Part shown: one piece after another, positions 18,513 through 28,556 of the stretch
How the letters are laid out: every line of letters starts with the position of its first letter
Numbering within the stretch: position 1 is the stretch's first letter
Source: Aliicoccus persicus
Lineage (GTDB): Bacteria; Bacillota; Bacilli; Staphylococcales; Salinicoccaceae
DNA: 64,000 nt
Assembly (NCBI RefSeq): GCF_900110815.1
Contig: NZ_FOIT01000001.1
Location: 687,555 to 751,554, forward strand
Direction: 5' to 3'
Program-made: the position numbers and the translations under genes
Notes under the pieces: model-generated
What the model was told of the DNA's origin: nothing
Seen by the model: the letters and a program-made list of their open reading frames with translations, nothing else
Database searches by the model: none

Positions 18513-19508
18513 ATGGGATTATTCAGAGATACAGTTATACAATTATCTGAAAACAAAACATTAAATGATTTAACAAAGCAAATGGGTTTAAAATTCGGTG
18601 CACGTAAGTTCGTTGGTGGCGTCGATACTGAAGAAGCGATTGAAACATTCAAATCAATCAACGCAGATGGCATGAGCGTTACATTCGATAACCTTGGAGA
18701 ATTCATCACGGATACGATGGATGCAACATATGAAAAAGATCTTATTTTAGAAATGATCAAAGCAATCGATGAGCATAAAGTAAACGCACACTGTTCTGTA
18801 AAATTGACTCAGATTGGTCTAGATATCGATTACGAATTTTGTAAAACGAACTTTAGAGAAATACTAGAAGCAGCAAAACAAGTCGGTATTTTCGTCAACA
18901 TTGACATGGAGAGCTACAGAGTATACGATGCGACAATGCGCATGTTAGATGAAATGCTTGAAGAATTTGATAACGTGGGTACTGTTCTTCAATCCTATTT
19001 ATTTGATTCAGAAGAAGATGTTATTAAGCATAAAGACGAAAGAGTCCGCATCGTTAAAGGCGCATACAAAGAAGACCCTAGTGTTGCATTACAAGAGCGC
19101 GAAAGTATCGACATAGCGTTTGAAGAGCTCATTAAAAAGCACCTGACTGAGGGAACAGGATTCACATCAATTGCAACGCACGATCACAACATCATATATA
19201 ACATTATGGATTTCGTTGAACGTGAAAATATTGATAAGGATACTTTTGAATTCCAAATGCTTTATGGATTCCGTTATGATTTAGCAAAGCAGATTGTTAA
19301 AAAAGGTTATTCGATGTGTATATATGTACCATATGGCAATGACTGGTATGCATACTTTATGCGTCGAATTGCTGAACGACCACAAAACGTCAATCTTCTC
19401 GTGAAAGATTTGATGGATAATCCAGCAGTTAAAGCAGGCACGATTACTGCTGGAGGTTTAGTTGTACTCGGCATTATATCTTCGATTGTAAAGATGTTCA
19501 GAAAATAA
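18513..19508 (+). CDS. putA: Proline dehydrogenase
   Basis: The FAD enzyme oxidises proline to pyrroline-5-carboxylate and passes electrons to the quinone pool. The 331-residue monofunctional TIM-barrel protein contains VNAHCSVKLTQIGLDID, VNIDMES, VRIVKGAYKEDP, SIATHDHN and the C-terminal YVPYGNDWYAYFMRRIAERPQN with paired substrate-binding arginines. An unusual C-terminal hydrophobic tail (ITAGGLVVLGIISSIV, then KMFRK) could anchor it to the membrane near menaquinone. GGAGAA lies ahead of the ATG. Confidence 0.9.
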   Translation: MGLFRDTVIQLSENKTLNDLTKQMGLKFGARKFVGGVDTEEAIETFKSINADGMSVTFDNLGEFITDTMDATYEKDLILEMIKAIDEHKVNAHCSVKLTQIGLDIDYEFCKTNFREILEAAKQVGIFVNIDMESYRVYDATMRMLDEMLEEFDNVGTVLQSYLFDSEEDVIKHKDERVRIVKGAYKEDPSVALQERESIDIAFEELIKKHLTEGTGFTSIATHDHNIIYNIMDFVERENIDKDTFEFQMLYGFRYDLAKQIVKKGYSMCIYVPYGNDWYAYFMRRIAERPQNVNLLVKDLMDNPAVKAGTITAGGLVVLGIISSIVKMFRK

Positions 19509-19514
19509 AAATAT

Positions 19515-19561
19515 AACCGATTGATGAATGGGTTGCTTACCATTCATCAATCGGTTTTTTT
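19515..19561. terminator. Strong terminator after putA
   Basis: A 17-bp perfect stem (AACCGATTGATGAATGG and its complement) around eight loop bases, followed by a T run rightward. The convergent flavoprotein gene ends inside the 3' arm. Confidence 0.92.
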
Positions 19562-20971
19562 ATTTTTAGCGGGGTTATTCGCTGTTTGTTTAATCTCGAT
19601 AGCAATTTCACGCGTCATATCAAAAATATCGAAGACAGCGTTGGATAAGTATGTCATGCCAATCGTCAACTCTCCAAATGCAAAGAAGTTTTTTATCACA
19701 CCATATTTTGGACTAACGACATGATAATGTGAATCTACTTTTAAACCGCCAAGATGATGAGGTTCTATCAGTTTCTTCATATATAAATGCTGAACGAGTG
19801 GCTCTTTCGTTGAAGTTATATCCATATTCGTGCCTGTCGCATTGATGACAACATCCATTTCATATTGTTTTTCATCAGCAGTAAGTATAAACAACTCTTT
19901 TTTCTCTATCTTTTCTAAATCTTCAATCATCTCTAACCGACCCGACTGTAACCACTCTATAATATGTGTTGCAACTTCACGCGGCATTGGTGAATAGTTA
20001 CTTGAGATGTATGGTTGATATTCTTCAAACAATTTCTTTTGCTCTGCTTTTGATAGTAGATGTAGAAATGGTGTGAAAATTTTATTGAACTCAATTAAAA
20101 AGTATTCAAGTTTACCTACCGTATCCGGGTGATCGACATCAAACTGTAAATCTTTAATGATATCTCCTGATTTTCTCTCAAATAATTCCAGTGAGATTTC
20201 CTGATATCTCATCTCTTTAATAAATAAAGATTTAACATTTTCAAGTGTAAACTGTTCATCTTGAACATATTTGAGCAGCGTATCTCTCGTGAAGTATTCA
20301 AAATTAAAGTCGTAATGCGTACCACGAACTGCCGGTAACTCATTTGAACGATTGAACATATAAACTTTGCCTAAATTACGCTCTATCAATAAATAACGCA
20401 AACAATCGATGCCGCTTAAACCTGTGCCGACAATTGCAACGTTTTGTTTCACATCTTTCAATTCTTTAATGATCGGATAAGGATTATAGATAAAATTCTC
20501 CATACCTTTTAGTTCATATGGGTCCATATACTCAAGCATACCTATCCCTAAATAAACAATATCGTAACACTTTTCCTTATTACCAATTTGACAATGAAAC
20601 AACTGACCGTCGTAGTCTAAGTGTTCAATCTTGTCTTTGATGACCTGAATGTTGTCATTTGCTCGAACGATAGACATTAAAACATCTTCCATATATTCAC
20701 CAAATTGCCGTCTTGATGAAAATCGATCCACGACGTAACCTTGTTCTTTTAACCATCTCTCATAATGAGTTGCATCTTTATCGAGTGACATTTCTTGCAC
20801 TGGCACATTCGCTCGTAATACATCACTGTCTTCAATATATGCCTGACCGCGTCCAATATGATTTTTACTATCCACCACATCAATTGCGACATTCTCATTA
20901 AGTTTTAGTTCAGATAAATGCTTGAGCAGTGACGTTGAGGAAACACCTGCCCCAATGAACAATATACGCAT
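19547..20971 (-). CDS. FAD/NAD(P)-binding protein with HpyO-type domain
   Basis: This 474-residue protein starts MRILFIGAGVSSTSLLKHL (FAD-binding GxGxxS). It has a second dinucleotide motif, VAIVGTGLSGIDCLRYL, around residue 175, and VVINATGTN near 395. The layout fits the HpyO/NAD_binding_9 group, some of which are N-hydroxylases or urate hydroxylase-like enzymes; the reaction here is unknown. A GGAGG site stands before the ATG. The stop codon lies within the terminator hairpin of convergent putA, so the two transcripts overlap at their ends. Confidence 0.8.
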   Translation of the reverse strand: MRILFIGAGVSSTSLLKHLSELKLNENVAIDVVDSKNHIGRGQAYIEDSDVLRANVPVQEMSLDKDATHYERWLKEQGYVVDRFSSRRQFGEYMEDVLMSIVRANDNIQVIKDKIEHLDYDGQLFHCQIGNKEKCYDIVYLGIGMLEYMDPYELKGMENFIYNPYPIIKELKDVKQNVAIVGTGLSGIDCLRYLLIERNLGKVYMFNRSNELPAVRGTHYDFNFEYFTRDTLLKYVQDEQFTLENVKSLFIKEMRYQEISLELFERKSGDIIKDLQFDVDHPDTVGKLEYFLIEFNKIFTPFLHLLSKAEQKKLFEEYQPYISSNYSPMPREVATHIIEWLQSGRLEMIEDLEKIEKKELFILTADEKQYEMDVVINATGTNMDITSTKEPLVQHLYMKKLIEPHHLGGLKVDSHYHVVSPKYGVIKNFFAFGELTIGMTYLSNAVFDIFDMTREIAIEIKQTANNPAKNKKTD

Positions 20972-20997
20972 AGCCTTCCTCCTTTTTCATATTAAAA

Positions 20998-21020
20998 ATA
21001 AGAGCCGAAACGGCTCTTAT
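20998..21020 (-). terminator. Terminator of the NERD-domain gene
   Basis: A 10-bp stem (ATAAGAGCCG with CGGCTCTTAT) and three-base loop. Leftward it runs into a T tract, and it includes the stop codon of the gene it ends. Confidence 0.8.
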
Positions 21021-21925
21021 GGGTTTAATGCTTTCAGTTGATCCACGATGTCTGTTAAATCTTTTACTGTGTATTGGAATCTTCCATGGAAGACATACTT
21101 TTTAAAGTATTCATCTAACTCTTCATTACCGATTAAAACTTTAACCGATGGATCATTGGAGTAATTTGCGATTGAATAATTACCATTATCTTCAGGGTTA
21201 AAGAATACAACAGGCACAACATCAAACTGTAACTTCAACACATTTTTTAACTTTTCTGCAGTTAATTTTGCCTCTTCAATCATATGGTTAAAGTGGCTCA
21301 CAGTAACATTTAAATCATCTTTTTTCTCAAAGATAAAAGTCTGTTCTTGTTTCTTATTGAGTCCGAGTAATTCAAAGAAGTTTTCTACATATGGTAATTG
21401 TTCAAAGTTCTGTTCGCTTACACCATGGATGATATGGCCTTTCCAGAATCTTGACTCCATTAGATAAATACCTGTACGTGTTAAAACAAGATGATCCACT
21501 TTACGTGTATTTGTGTAATTTCTAGATGGTAAATAGATGTTTGATAAGATATGCATATCTAAATCTCTTATCTTATCCTCTTTCACGAGCTGATTTTTCA
21601 AATCTTTCAATGCGAGATCCGTTAAATATTCACCTTTGTCAGATGTAAACTGCGACACACTGCGAAGACGTTTGTTTAACTGTTCAGTATCCTTATTATA
21701 CTTTTCATTTAAACCAGATACTTCTTTTTTATGTGAAAGACGGTCTTCTTCTTGTGTTGCTTCATAATCTTCAATCAATGTTTGCTTCTCGTGGTCAAAT
21801 TCTTCTGTTAATTTATTCACTCTGTTTCGACTGCGGAAATAATAAACGAGAAACCAGGTGAGTACAATAAGAAGAACAGCAGCAACAGCGATGAATATCG
21901 GGTCTAAAAATATATCTGTATTCAT
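21017..21925 (-). CDS. Membrane-anchored NERD (nuclease-related) domain protein
   Basis: This 302-residue protein has an N-terminal membrane helix (IFIAVAAVLLIVLTWFLVYYF), then about 70 residues of charged coiled coil. The NERD-like domain follows, with GEYLTDLALKDLK, YLPSRNYTNTRKVDHLVLTRTGIYLMES and RFWKGHI. The D...E-x-K-like core (VDHLVLTRTGIYLMESRFW) has Arg where Lys is common. The ATG at 21925 has AAAGG nine bases upstream; an earlier in-frame ATG at 21946 has no ribosome site. NERD proteins are presumed nucleases; the substrate is unknown. Confidence 0.75.
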   Translation of the reverse strand: MNTDIFLDPIFIAVAAVLLIVLTWFLVYYFRSRNRVNKLTEEFDHEKQTLIEDYEATQEEDRLSHKKEVSGLNEKYNKDTEQLNKRLRSVSQFTSDKGEYLTDLALKDLKNQLVKEDKIRDLDMHILSNIYLPSRNYTNTRKVDHLVLTRTGIYLMESRFWKGHIIHGVSEQNFEQLPYVENFFELLGLNKKQEQTFIFEKKDDLNVTVSHFNHMIEEAKLTAEKLKNVLKLQFDVVPVVFFNPEDNGNYSIANYSNDPSVKVLIGNEELDEYFKKYVFHGRFQYTVKDLTDIVDQLKALNP

Positions 21926-22107
21926 TTCAATCAACCTTTCTACCATTTATTAATGATGTTTTTTATATTATAGCAAAATTTTTAAAAATATTTTAAGGTT
22001 TTATGTTTTAGTTCGAAAAAAATGGGAATATAACTATTACCTTACGACAAAAACATATAAGTAAGGATTACAAATCAGTTAAGAAATTTCTTAGGAGGAA
22101 TTTAGTT

Positions 22108-22368
22108 ATGGAACTTAAAAAATATTTATTAGCAGGCGGTATTGCATCAGTATTAGTATTAGGTGCATGTAATGGTGAAGAAGGCGACGATACAGATGAT
22201 AACGGTATGGACACGCCTGACGACACAGAAGAAGTAGAAGTTGATGAAACTGAAGATACTGAAGATGAATCAGCTGAAGAAGACGCTGACGCTGAAGAAG
22301 ATGCTGATGCTGAAGAAGATGCTGATGCTGAAGAAGATGCTGATGCTGAAGAAGAAGACGCTGAATAA
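22108..22368 (+). CDS. Small acidic lipoprotein with EEDADA repeats
   Basis: This 86-residue product has a lipoprotein signal peptide ending LVLGAC (lipobox, Cys 21). Every residue after it is in a highly acidic, low-complexity tail, with four tandem EEDADA units near the C-terminus. There is no globular domain. The signal peptide is nearly identical to that of the large Asp-Ala lipoprotein at 36363, so the two are paralogues that differ in repeat length. GGAGGAATT lies before the ATG. Its role may be a charged surface brush; this is inference. Confidence 0.8.
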   Translation: MELKKYLLAGGIASVLVLGACNGEEGDDTDDNGMDTPDDTEEVEVDETEDTEDESAEEDADAEEDADAEEDADAEEDADAEEEDAE

Positions 22369-22387
22369 TCAGTTGTCGACTAATATA

Positions 22388-22423
22388 AAAACACCCACAT
22401 CGTAATGTGGGTGTTTTATTTTT
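22388..22423 (+). terminator. Terminator after the small acidic lipoprotein gene
   Basis: A 13-bp perfect stem (AAAACACCCACAT with ATGTGGGTGTTTT), CGTA loop and following T-rich tract. It can also serve convergent metK. Confidence 0.9.
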
Positions 22424-22437
22424 GGTTATTATAGAAA

Positions 22438-23616
22438 TTATTTATTGAAAAATGCTTGTAGCGCCTGTACTTTATCGGTGTTTTCCCATGGTAGGTTCAA
22501 GTCTTCCCGACCAAAATGTCCATAAGCGGCAGTCTTCTTATAGATTGGACGTCTTAAATCAAGCATATTTGCAATCCCGTCTGGTGACAGTGTGAATATT
22601 GCTCTTACTGCTTCTACCAATTCATTCTCACTCTGTTTACCTGTACCAAATGTATCGATTGATATTGAAATCGGTTGAGCAACACCAATTGCATACGAAA
22701 GTTGGATTTCACATTTTTTTGCAAGGTTTGCTGCAACGATATTCTTCGCAATGTAGCGTGCGGCGTATGCCCCTGAGCGGTCAACTTTTGTCGGATCCTT
22801 TCCACTGAAAGCACCCCCACCATGTCTTGAATACCCACCATAAGTATCCACGATGATTTTACGTCCTGTTAAACCGGCATCCCCTTGTGGACCACCAATA
22901 ACAAAACGTCCGGTTGGGTTGATAAAATACTTCGTCTCATCATCCAAATATTTAGATGGTACAACTGGTTTAATGACATTTTCTAAAATATCTTCATAGA
23001 TTTGATATGGCGACACATCGGCGTGATGTTGTGTTGAAATAACAATTGTATCGACACGTTCAGGTAAGCCTTCATCGTTATACTCGACCGTAACTTGTGT
23101 CTTTCCATCCGGACGCAGATACGGCAGTGTATCTTCCTTTCTTACTAATGTTAATTGTTTAGAAAGTTCATGTGCCAGCTGGATTGGCAGTGGCATTAAC
23201 ACGTCTGTCTCGTCACACGCAAAACCAAACATTAACCCTTGGTCGCCTGCCCCTGTTTCTATATTCTCAGTTTCTCTTGATTCAAAAGCATTGTTCACGC
23301 CTTGAGCGATGTCTTCAGACTGTTCATCAATAGCGGTCAATACTGACATTGTTTTGTAATCATAACCAAATCGTGCATCTGTATAACCGATATCTTTTAC
23401 TGTTTCTCTAACAATTTTCGGCATATCGACATATGTGCTTGTTGAAATCTCCCCCACGATTAAACATAATCCTGTATTTACAACCGTTTCACACGCAACA
23501 CGTGCATATGGGTCATGCTCAATTAAAGCATCGAGTATCGCATCAGATACTTGGTCGGCAATTTTATCTGGATGACCTTCCGTTACTGACTCTGATGTAA
23601 ATAATCTTCGTTCCAT
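22438..23616 (-). CDS. metK: S-adenosylmethionine synthetase
   Basis: MetK makes SAM from methionine and ATP. The 392-residue protein starts with [19 protein letters not shown], which carries the ATP-binding His/Asp. It contains [15 protein letters not shown] around residue 115 and [21 protein letters not shown] near 255. The phosphate-binding [19 protein letters not shown] follows. Length is normal. A SAM-I riboswitch upstream gives feedback control. It is divergent from pckA, as in many Firmicutes. Confidence 0.97.
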   Translation of the reverse strand: MERRLFTSESVTEGHPDKIADQVSDAILDALIEHDPYARVACETVVNTGLCLIVGEISTSTYVDMPKIVRETVKDIGYTDARFGYDYKTMSVLTAIDEQSEDIAQGVNNAFESRETENIETGAGDQGLMFGFACDETDVLMPLPIQLAHELSKQLTLVRKEDTLPYLRPDGKTQVTVEYNDEGLPERVDTIVISTQHHADVSPYQIYEDILENVIKPVVPSKYLDDETKYFINPTGRFVIGGPQGDAGLTGRKIIVDTYGGYSRHGGGAFSGKDPTKVDRSGAYAARYIAKNIVAANLAKKCEIQLSYAIGVAQPISISIDTFGTGKQSENELVEAVRAIFTLSPDGIANMLDLRRPIYKKTAAYGHFGREDLNLPWENTDKVQALQAFFNK

Positions 23617-23659
23617 TGTAATTCCTCCCGTTAAATTGTTGCCATCTCTTGTTACAAAT

Positions 23660-23812
23660 AAAAAAACCTTTTTCTCATAATAAGAAAAAGGCTTACGCTC
23701 TTTGTCTTATCGTCCAGAAATTTTCTGCTCACATTAGCACCTTTCTATATACATAGAGGTTGCCGGGCATCGTCGGGTGTGAATCCCTCCGCCACTCTGG
23801 ATAAGAGATAAC
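23660..23812 (-). promoter_or_regulatory. SAM-I (S-box) riboswitch of metK
   Basis: Read leftward, the leader shows the conserved S-box elements. These are TCTTATCCAGAGTGGCGGAG near 23807, GATGCCCGGCAACC near 23770 and AGGTGCTAATGTG near 23740. A closing GATAAGA strand then pairs with the start. A terminator follows at 23691-23667 (CCTTTTT paired with AAAAAGG) with a run of about eight T residues. SAM binding should favour the terminator and switch metK off. Confidence 0.95.
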
Positions 23813-23910
23813 TCAAATATGAAGTATAGATATCTTTTCTTAAAATTTCAAGTATAATCTAAAAAACTATGCACTTTCTTTATCTATTTTTGAATAAAAT
23901 GATTTATGCT

Positions 23911-23925
23911 CTATGTTATAATAAT
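23911..23925 (+). promoter_or_regulatory. pckA promoter, extended -10 with CcpN-like motif
   Basis: TGTTATAAT at 23914-23922 is an extended -10 element; no good -35 lies 17 bases upstream. The overlapping TATGTTATAAT differs at one position from the published CcpN operator TRTGHYATAYW. CcpN represses gluconeogenic genes on glucose. The match is suggestive only. Confidence 0.45.
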
Positions 23926-23955
23926 GCTAACAAAAATAATTTGGGGGCTTGTTCT

Positions 23956-25536
23956 ATGGTTGATTACAAATCGCTGATTGATGAGTTAGTGGGAAAAGAA
24001 GATAGTCGTAAACAATTAACTTCTGCTCAACTTGTTGAAGCATCTATTCGTCGTGGAGAAGGACGTCTTACTGAAACTGGTGCATTGACTGCAAATACAG
24101 GAAAGTACACTGGTCGTAGCCCAAAAGATCGCTTTGTCGTTGAAGATAGCGTTTCTCAAAACAAAGTTGATTGGGGTAGCGTTAACCAGCCGATATCACA
24201 AGAAGTATTTGATAATTTATTCAAGCAAGTCATGAATCATCTAAACCGTAAAGAAGAAGTATTCGTGTTTAATGGTTATGCTGGTGCAGATGATAAGACA
24301 CGTATTAAATTACGCGTAATCAATGAATTTGCATGGCACAATATGTTTGCAAGAACGATGTTTATCCGTCCACAAACGAAAGAAGAAGGCCTTGAAATCG
24401 ATCCTGAGTTCACAATCGTTTCAGCACCTAGATTTAAGGCAAACCATGCTGTAGATGGAACGAACAGTGAAGCGTTCATCATGGTTTCTTTAGAGAAGAA
24501 AATCATCTTAATTGGTGGTACAGAATATGCTGGTGAAATGAAGAAATCAATCTTCTCAATCATGAACTTCCTACTTCCAGAACAAGGTGTCATGAGTATG
24601 CACTGCTCAGCAAACGTTGGAGAAAATGGCGATGTGGCATTATTCTTCGGACTATCTGGAACGGGTAAAACAACATTGTCAGCAGACCCACATCGCGACC
24701 TTATCGGTGACGATGAACACGGATGGAATGCAGATGGTGTGTTTAACATTGAAGGCGGTTGCTATGCAAAAGCAATCAACTTAACTGAAGAGAAAGAACC
24801 AGAAATCTTTAATGCCATTAAATTTGGTAGTGTGTTAGAAAACGTCGTTTTAGGCGACGATAATGTGCCGGATTATGATGATAACGCATTGACTGAGAAT
24901 ACACGTGCAGCCTACCCGATCGACCATATTCCAAATGCACGTATACCGTCTAAAGCTGGACACCCGAAAACAATCGTCTTCCTAACTGCAGATGCGTTCG
25001 GTGTGTTGCCACCAATCTCACGTTTAAACAGACACCAAGCGATGTATCACTTCTTGAGTGGTTTTACATCTAAACTTGCAGGAACTGAGCGTGGTATTAC
25101 AACACCACAACCGGTATTCTCTACGTGCTTCGGTTCACCATTCTTACCTTTACATGCATCTGTGTATGCGAACATGTTAGGTAAATTGATTGATAAGCAC
25201 GATGTGAACGTTTATCTTGTGAATACAGGATGGACAGGCGGAGAGTATGGTGTTGGTCGCAGAATGGACTTAACACATACACGTTCAATGGTACGACGAG
25301 CAATTAGCGGCGAGTTAGAACTAAACGAATTCCAAAAAGATCCAATCTTTGGACTCAGCGTTCCGGTTAAAGTATCGGGCGTGCCAACAGAAATATTGAT
25401 GCCACGTGACGCATGGGAATCTAAAGAAGCGTACGATGAAAAAGCAAACAACTTGAAGCAACAATTCATCGACAATTTTAAGAAGTTTGGCGATGCTGCT
25501 TCAGAAATCGAAGAAAAAGGCGGATTTACAGCGTAA
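23956..25536 (+). CDS. pckA: ATP-dependent phosphoenolpyruvate carboxykinase
   Basis: PckA converts oxaloacetate and ATP to phosphoenolpyruvate, CO2 and ADP, the first committed step of gluconeogenesis. The 526-residue protein contains TGRSPKDRF near residue 48, the P-loop [15 protein letters not shown] near 234 and the metal site IGDDEHGW just after. [14 protein letters not shown] and the C-terminal [16 protein letters not shown] are also present. The ATG at 23956 is preceded by GGGGGC; the longer upstream frame starts inside the promoter and is rejected. Confidence 0.96.
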   Translation: MVDYKSLIDELVGKEDSRKQLTSAQLVEASIRRGEGRLTETGALTANTGKYTGRSPKDRFVVEDSVSQNKVDWGSVNQPISQEVFDNLFKQVMNHLNRKEEVFVFNGYAGADDKTRIKLRVINEFAWHNMFARTMFIRPQTKEEGLEIDPEFTIVSAPRFKANHAVDGTNSEAFIMVSLEKKIILIGGTEYAGEMKKSIFSIMNFLLPEQGVMSMHCSANVGENGDVALFFGLSGTGKTTLSADPHRDLIGDDEHGWNADGVFNIEGGCYAKAINLTEEKEPEIFNAIKFGSVLENVVLGDDNVPDYDDNALTENTRAAYPIDHIPNARIPSKAGHPKTIVFLTADAFGVLPPISRLNRHQAMYHFLSGFTSKLAGTERGITTPQPVFSTCFGSPFLPLHASVYANMLGKLIDKHDVNVYLVNTGWTGGEYGVGRRMDLTHTRSMVRRAISGELELNEFQKDPIFGLSVPVKVSGVPTEILMPRDAWESKEAYDEKANNLKQQFIDNFKKFGDAASEIEEKGGFTA

Positions 25537-25566
25537 TTATAAAGTTTTAAAAGTAAATATTACTAA

Positions 25567-25607
25567 AAAAATACGGTTGATGACTATATGTCATCAGCCG
25601 TATTTTA
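25567..25607 (+). terminator. Terminator of pckA
   Basis: An 18-bp stem with one wobble (AAAATACGGTTGATGAC paired with GTCATCAGCCGTATTTT), TATA-type loop and T-rich flank. Confidence 0.88.
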
Positions 25608-25775
25608 AATTCGGTTTAACTATTTTTTTAATAATTTATTACTCTTATAACGCATCAATCCCAACTGATACAACACCTTTAGATAATGTTTCAATAATAT
25701 TGTTATGGATATTTATAATATGAGGAACAATATCAATTATAAATTAAAGTTTTAGCGTTTATCAGAGGTGATTGA

Positions 25776-27260
25776 ATGAAGCGAATGATTTCAAAAGTTG
25801 ATCTAAGGCGATTGAAACTGATTGATGTTTTGACAAGTTCTGAAAATACTATTCCATTTGATGAATTATCAAAAGTTATGTCATCTTCAGAACGCATAAT
25901 ATTAGATGATATACGAGAACTAAATAAAGAATATGATGAGGCGTTACAGATTAGTATTATAAATGGTAACGTTCATATCAAAAAGAAATTGAATTTTGGA
26001 TTCGAAGACATTCTTCACGATGTTTTAAGAAGCAACCAATCATTTCAAAATCTAGAAAGTCTATTCTTTAACCCATACAAAAGTATAGAAAAAATGGCCT
26101 TAGATAGCTATACCAGCACATCAACGATGTATAGGAAAGTCATGCATATCAACAACTCACTTTATGAAGGCTTTAATATAAAACTACGAACGACACCATT
26201 ATCGATTGAAGGTAACGAATCAGATATTCGTAAATTTTATTATCAATTGTTTACTTCTAAATATAAATTCTTTGAGTGGCCGTTTCATGCGTATATTAAT
26301 GAAAAAGAGCTGGAGTCATTTATGTACTCATTTATAAAAGAATTGCCACTCGATATTGATTTTGCATTCTTCAGAAATATGAAATTTATAATCGCCATTA
26401 ACATCATTAGAATCAAAAAAGGATTTAAATCAAAATTAAGTAGTAACAATGATATAGACCCATTCATCCTAGAAGTGTTAGATAAAAATCATACACACTC
26501 GAAGTTTTCAAAGTTGATCAATTTAGAATTGAATTTAGAAACAATTAAAGATATTTTCTATGGATTTGTTGATGAGTTGATTTCCTATTCAAGTAACGAA
26601 CTCATTGAAAGTGCTACGCGCAATATTACAATTAGCCAATCGTATTTTCAGATGTTAAACATAATTAAACAGTTGACAACTAAGTTTGATTTAACTATTC
26701 CTAATCAAGAAATAGTTATTACAAATCTCCATAACACGGTGACTCTCGGTCAAATAGAGGTCACATCAAATTTTGTTTCAGAGGATAGAATTAAGAGCTT
26801 CTTACAGTCAGCAAAAGACATATCTCCGCACTTTCTAAATGAAGCTAAGTATTTATTCACTGAGTATTTAGAAGATGTATTTGGTATTAAAGATGATGTC
26901 TTGCTAAATACAATGCTGTTTAACATTTACACCCATTGGCATGGATTGTACTCTCAACTTATAGCAAATAAAAATAAGGTGAATATTGTTGTATTAAGTA
27001 GTACAGATCATCTGCACGCACGTTTTATGGGAGAAGTAATTATGTATGATATACCAAATCATGCAGAGATTACTGTGATCGAGAATACTTTCATTGATGA
27101 AGTGGATTTATACTCATACGATATAATCGTTGCAAATTTTCCAATTGGTAAAGACTTAAAAAACACACAGATCTACGTCAATAACTTACCGACCTCTCAA
27201 GATTTACAAAATATAACTGAAGAAGTTAATCGTATATTTAAGTTAAAGAATGCAAATTAA
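25776..27260 (+). CDS. Mga-like / PRD-type helix-turn-helix transcriptional regulator
   Basis: This 494-residue regulator has an N-terminal HTH (LKLIDVLTSSENTIPFDELSKVMSSS) and a second HTH-like Mga motif around residues 85-130 (LDSYTSTSTMYRKVMHINNSL). Helical PRD-like domains follow, and a C-terminal EIIB-like region starts NIVVLSSTDHLHARFM. The architecture matches the Mga/AtxA/MgaSpn class, often tied to sugar status through PTS phosphorylation. GAGGTG lies five bases before the ATG. No adjacent PTS genes reveal the regulon; it stands alone between two terminators. Confidence 0.78.
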   Translation: MKRMISKVDLRRLKLIDVLTSSENTIPFDELSKVMSSSERIILDDIRELNKEYDEALQISIINGNVHIKKKLNFGFEDILHDVLRSNQSFQNLESLFFNPYKSIEKMALDSYTSTSTMYRKVMHINNSLYEGFNIKLRTTPLSIEGNESDIRKFYYQLFTSKYKFFEWPFHAYINEKELESFMYSFIKELPLDIDFAFFRNMKFIIAINIIRIKKGFKSKLSSNNDIDPFILEVLDKNHTHSKFSKLINLELNLETIKDIFYGFVDELISYSSNELIESATRNITISQSYFQMLNIIKQLTTKFDLTIPNQEIVITNLHNTVTLGQIEVTSNFVSEDRIKSFLQSAKDISPHFLNEAKYLFTEYLEDVFGIKDDVLLNTMLFNIYTHWHGLYSQLIANKNKVNIVVLSSTDHLHARFMGEVIMYDIPNHAEITVIENTFIDEVDLYSYDIIVANFPIGKDLKNTQIYVNNLPTSQDLQNITEEVNRIFKLKNAN

Positions 27261-27262
27261 AT

Positions 27263-27290
27263 TGCAGCCGAATTGTTCACTTCGGCTGCA
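27263..27290. terminator. Bidirectional terminator
   Basis: A 10-bp perfect stem (TGCAGCCGAA with TTCGGCTGCA) and eight-base loop between the convergent Mga-like and hydrolase genes. Confidence 0.85.
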
Positions 27291-27307
27291 TTTATCTTAT
27301 GCATTAA

Positions 27308-28063
27308 CTATTCTTCTACATTTCTCCAAAAGAGGTTTTTCATTCGTTTGACACTCGGTGGTGTTAACGCGTGACGCTCACCTTCAAATTCAAAATAGTC
27401 GTATGGATGATTTTTATATTGTAAATAATCGATCAATATACGCGCATTTTCAATATCGACTAACCGATCAATCGAACCATGTATAATTAACATTTTCGGT
27501 AGATGTATATCATGTAAAAATGCCTCGCGTGCATCATATGACTCAGGATCTTTTTTAGGATGCCCGACCATACGACGCATCATACCACGCAGATCTACAC
27601 GTTCTTCGTACATTTGGTAAATCGAGCTAACCGCATTGAGCATAAGTAAACTATGCACTTTCTCATGTCTGAGTGTATTCATTGCTTGTAATCCGCCACG
27701 AGAGAACGCAATTAAATTAATGCGTGCATCAGGATAGTGATGACGAAACATTTTTATTAATGCAACAACATCTTCTATGTCCGCGCCTGCAAGTTCATCC
27801 ATTCCTTCACTACCGTTGCTACCACGATAATACGGTCCGACAACAATCGAATCATCTCTCATGAATTGCAGAAGTCTGCCGAGTCTCACCCGCCCTACCT
27901 GACCTTTACCACCACGCAGATAGATATTGATGTTTTTTATATCATCCGCGTTTGGAGATACCATCAACGCACGCACGATATATTCGTCAGAATAATAGCT
28001 GACTTCATGTGCATTCCATTTTCTGTGTTCAAATGGATATTGCTTTTCACTTAAAAAATTCAT
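27308..28063 (-). CDS. Alpha/beta hydrolase, S9/prolyl-oligopeptidase-like
   Basis: This 251-residue single-domain hydrolase has GPYYRGSNGSEG (oxyanion/S9-like loop) and the nucleophile elbow LIAFSRGGLQ near residue 116. The acid segment HGSIDRLVDI and the catalytic His in EGERHALTPP complete the triad. The elbow has Ala where the first Gly of GxSxG is usual, as in some dienelactone-hydrolase and S9 relatives. There is no signal peptide, so it is cytosolic. Its ATG lies inside the end of the upstream Nudix gene (17-base overlap). Substrate unknown. Confidence 0.78.
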   Translation of the reverse strand: MNFLSEKQYPFEHRKWNAHEVSYYSDEYIVRALMVSPNADDIKNINIYLRGGKGQVGRVRLGRLLQFMRDDSIVVGPYYRGSNGSEGMDELAGADIEDVVALIKMFRHHYPDARINLIAFSRGGLQAMNTLRHEKVHSLLMLNAVSSIYQMYEERVDLRGMMRRMVGHPKKDPESYDAREAFLHDIHLPKMLIIHGSIDRLVDIENARILIDYLQYKNHPYDYFEFEGERHALTPPSVKRMKNLFWRNVEE

Positions 28064-28505
28064 GACTTTTGCTCATTTCATATAGATATTGCACACATTG
28101 ATCAAGAAGTAGCGGACTTTTCAGTTTTTCTTCGAGTTCATTTAAGTGACTGACGAACACCGGACCTTGTGTTTCCAAGTAGTCATCTTGATTTTCAAGT
28201 GATAACACTTCTGCAAAAAATACAGCTTTAACAATTTCAGGATCACTGTCCACACGATAAAAACCAATATAGTCTAATCGATTTATGTGTCCGCCTGTTT
28301 CTTCAAACAGTTCGCGCTTTGCTGCCTCTTCCATCGATTCACCAGGTTCAATTTTACCACCTGGAAACTCAATACCCCTCAATGAATGGTGCGTCAGTAA
28401 ATATTGTTTTTTATATTTTGGAATAATTAAGACATGTTCGATAGAGTCAGAAAATTGACCTACGTACAAATTCACATTATGATTATTCTTATCTATAAAC
28501 TTCAT
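28047..28505 (-). CDS. ytkD: Nudix hydrolase, YtkD type
   Basis: This 152-residue protein has the complete Nudix box [24 protein letters not shown] at about residues 50-73 (shown by its G, RE and EETG residues). YtkD cleans oxidised or excess nucleoside triphosphates such as 8-oxo-dGTP. The flanking segments ([18 protein letters not shown]) resemble YtkD/MutTA. The gene is divergent from yidD and overlaps the downstream hydrolase, so the two are probably co-expressed. Confidence 0.85.
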   Translation of the reverse strand: MKFIDKNNHNVNLYVGQFSDSIEHVLIIPKYKKQYLLTHHSLRGIEFPGGKIEPGESMEEAAKRELFEETGGHINRLDYIGFYRVDSDPEIVKAVFFAEVLSLENQDDYLETQGPVFVSHLNELEEKLKSPLLLDQCVQYLYEMSKSHEFFK

Positions 28506-28556
28506 AAAAATGTCCTCAATCGATTATTTTCATTACAGTATAACGAGGTGAAACCA

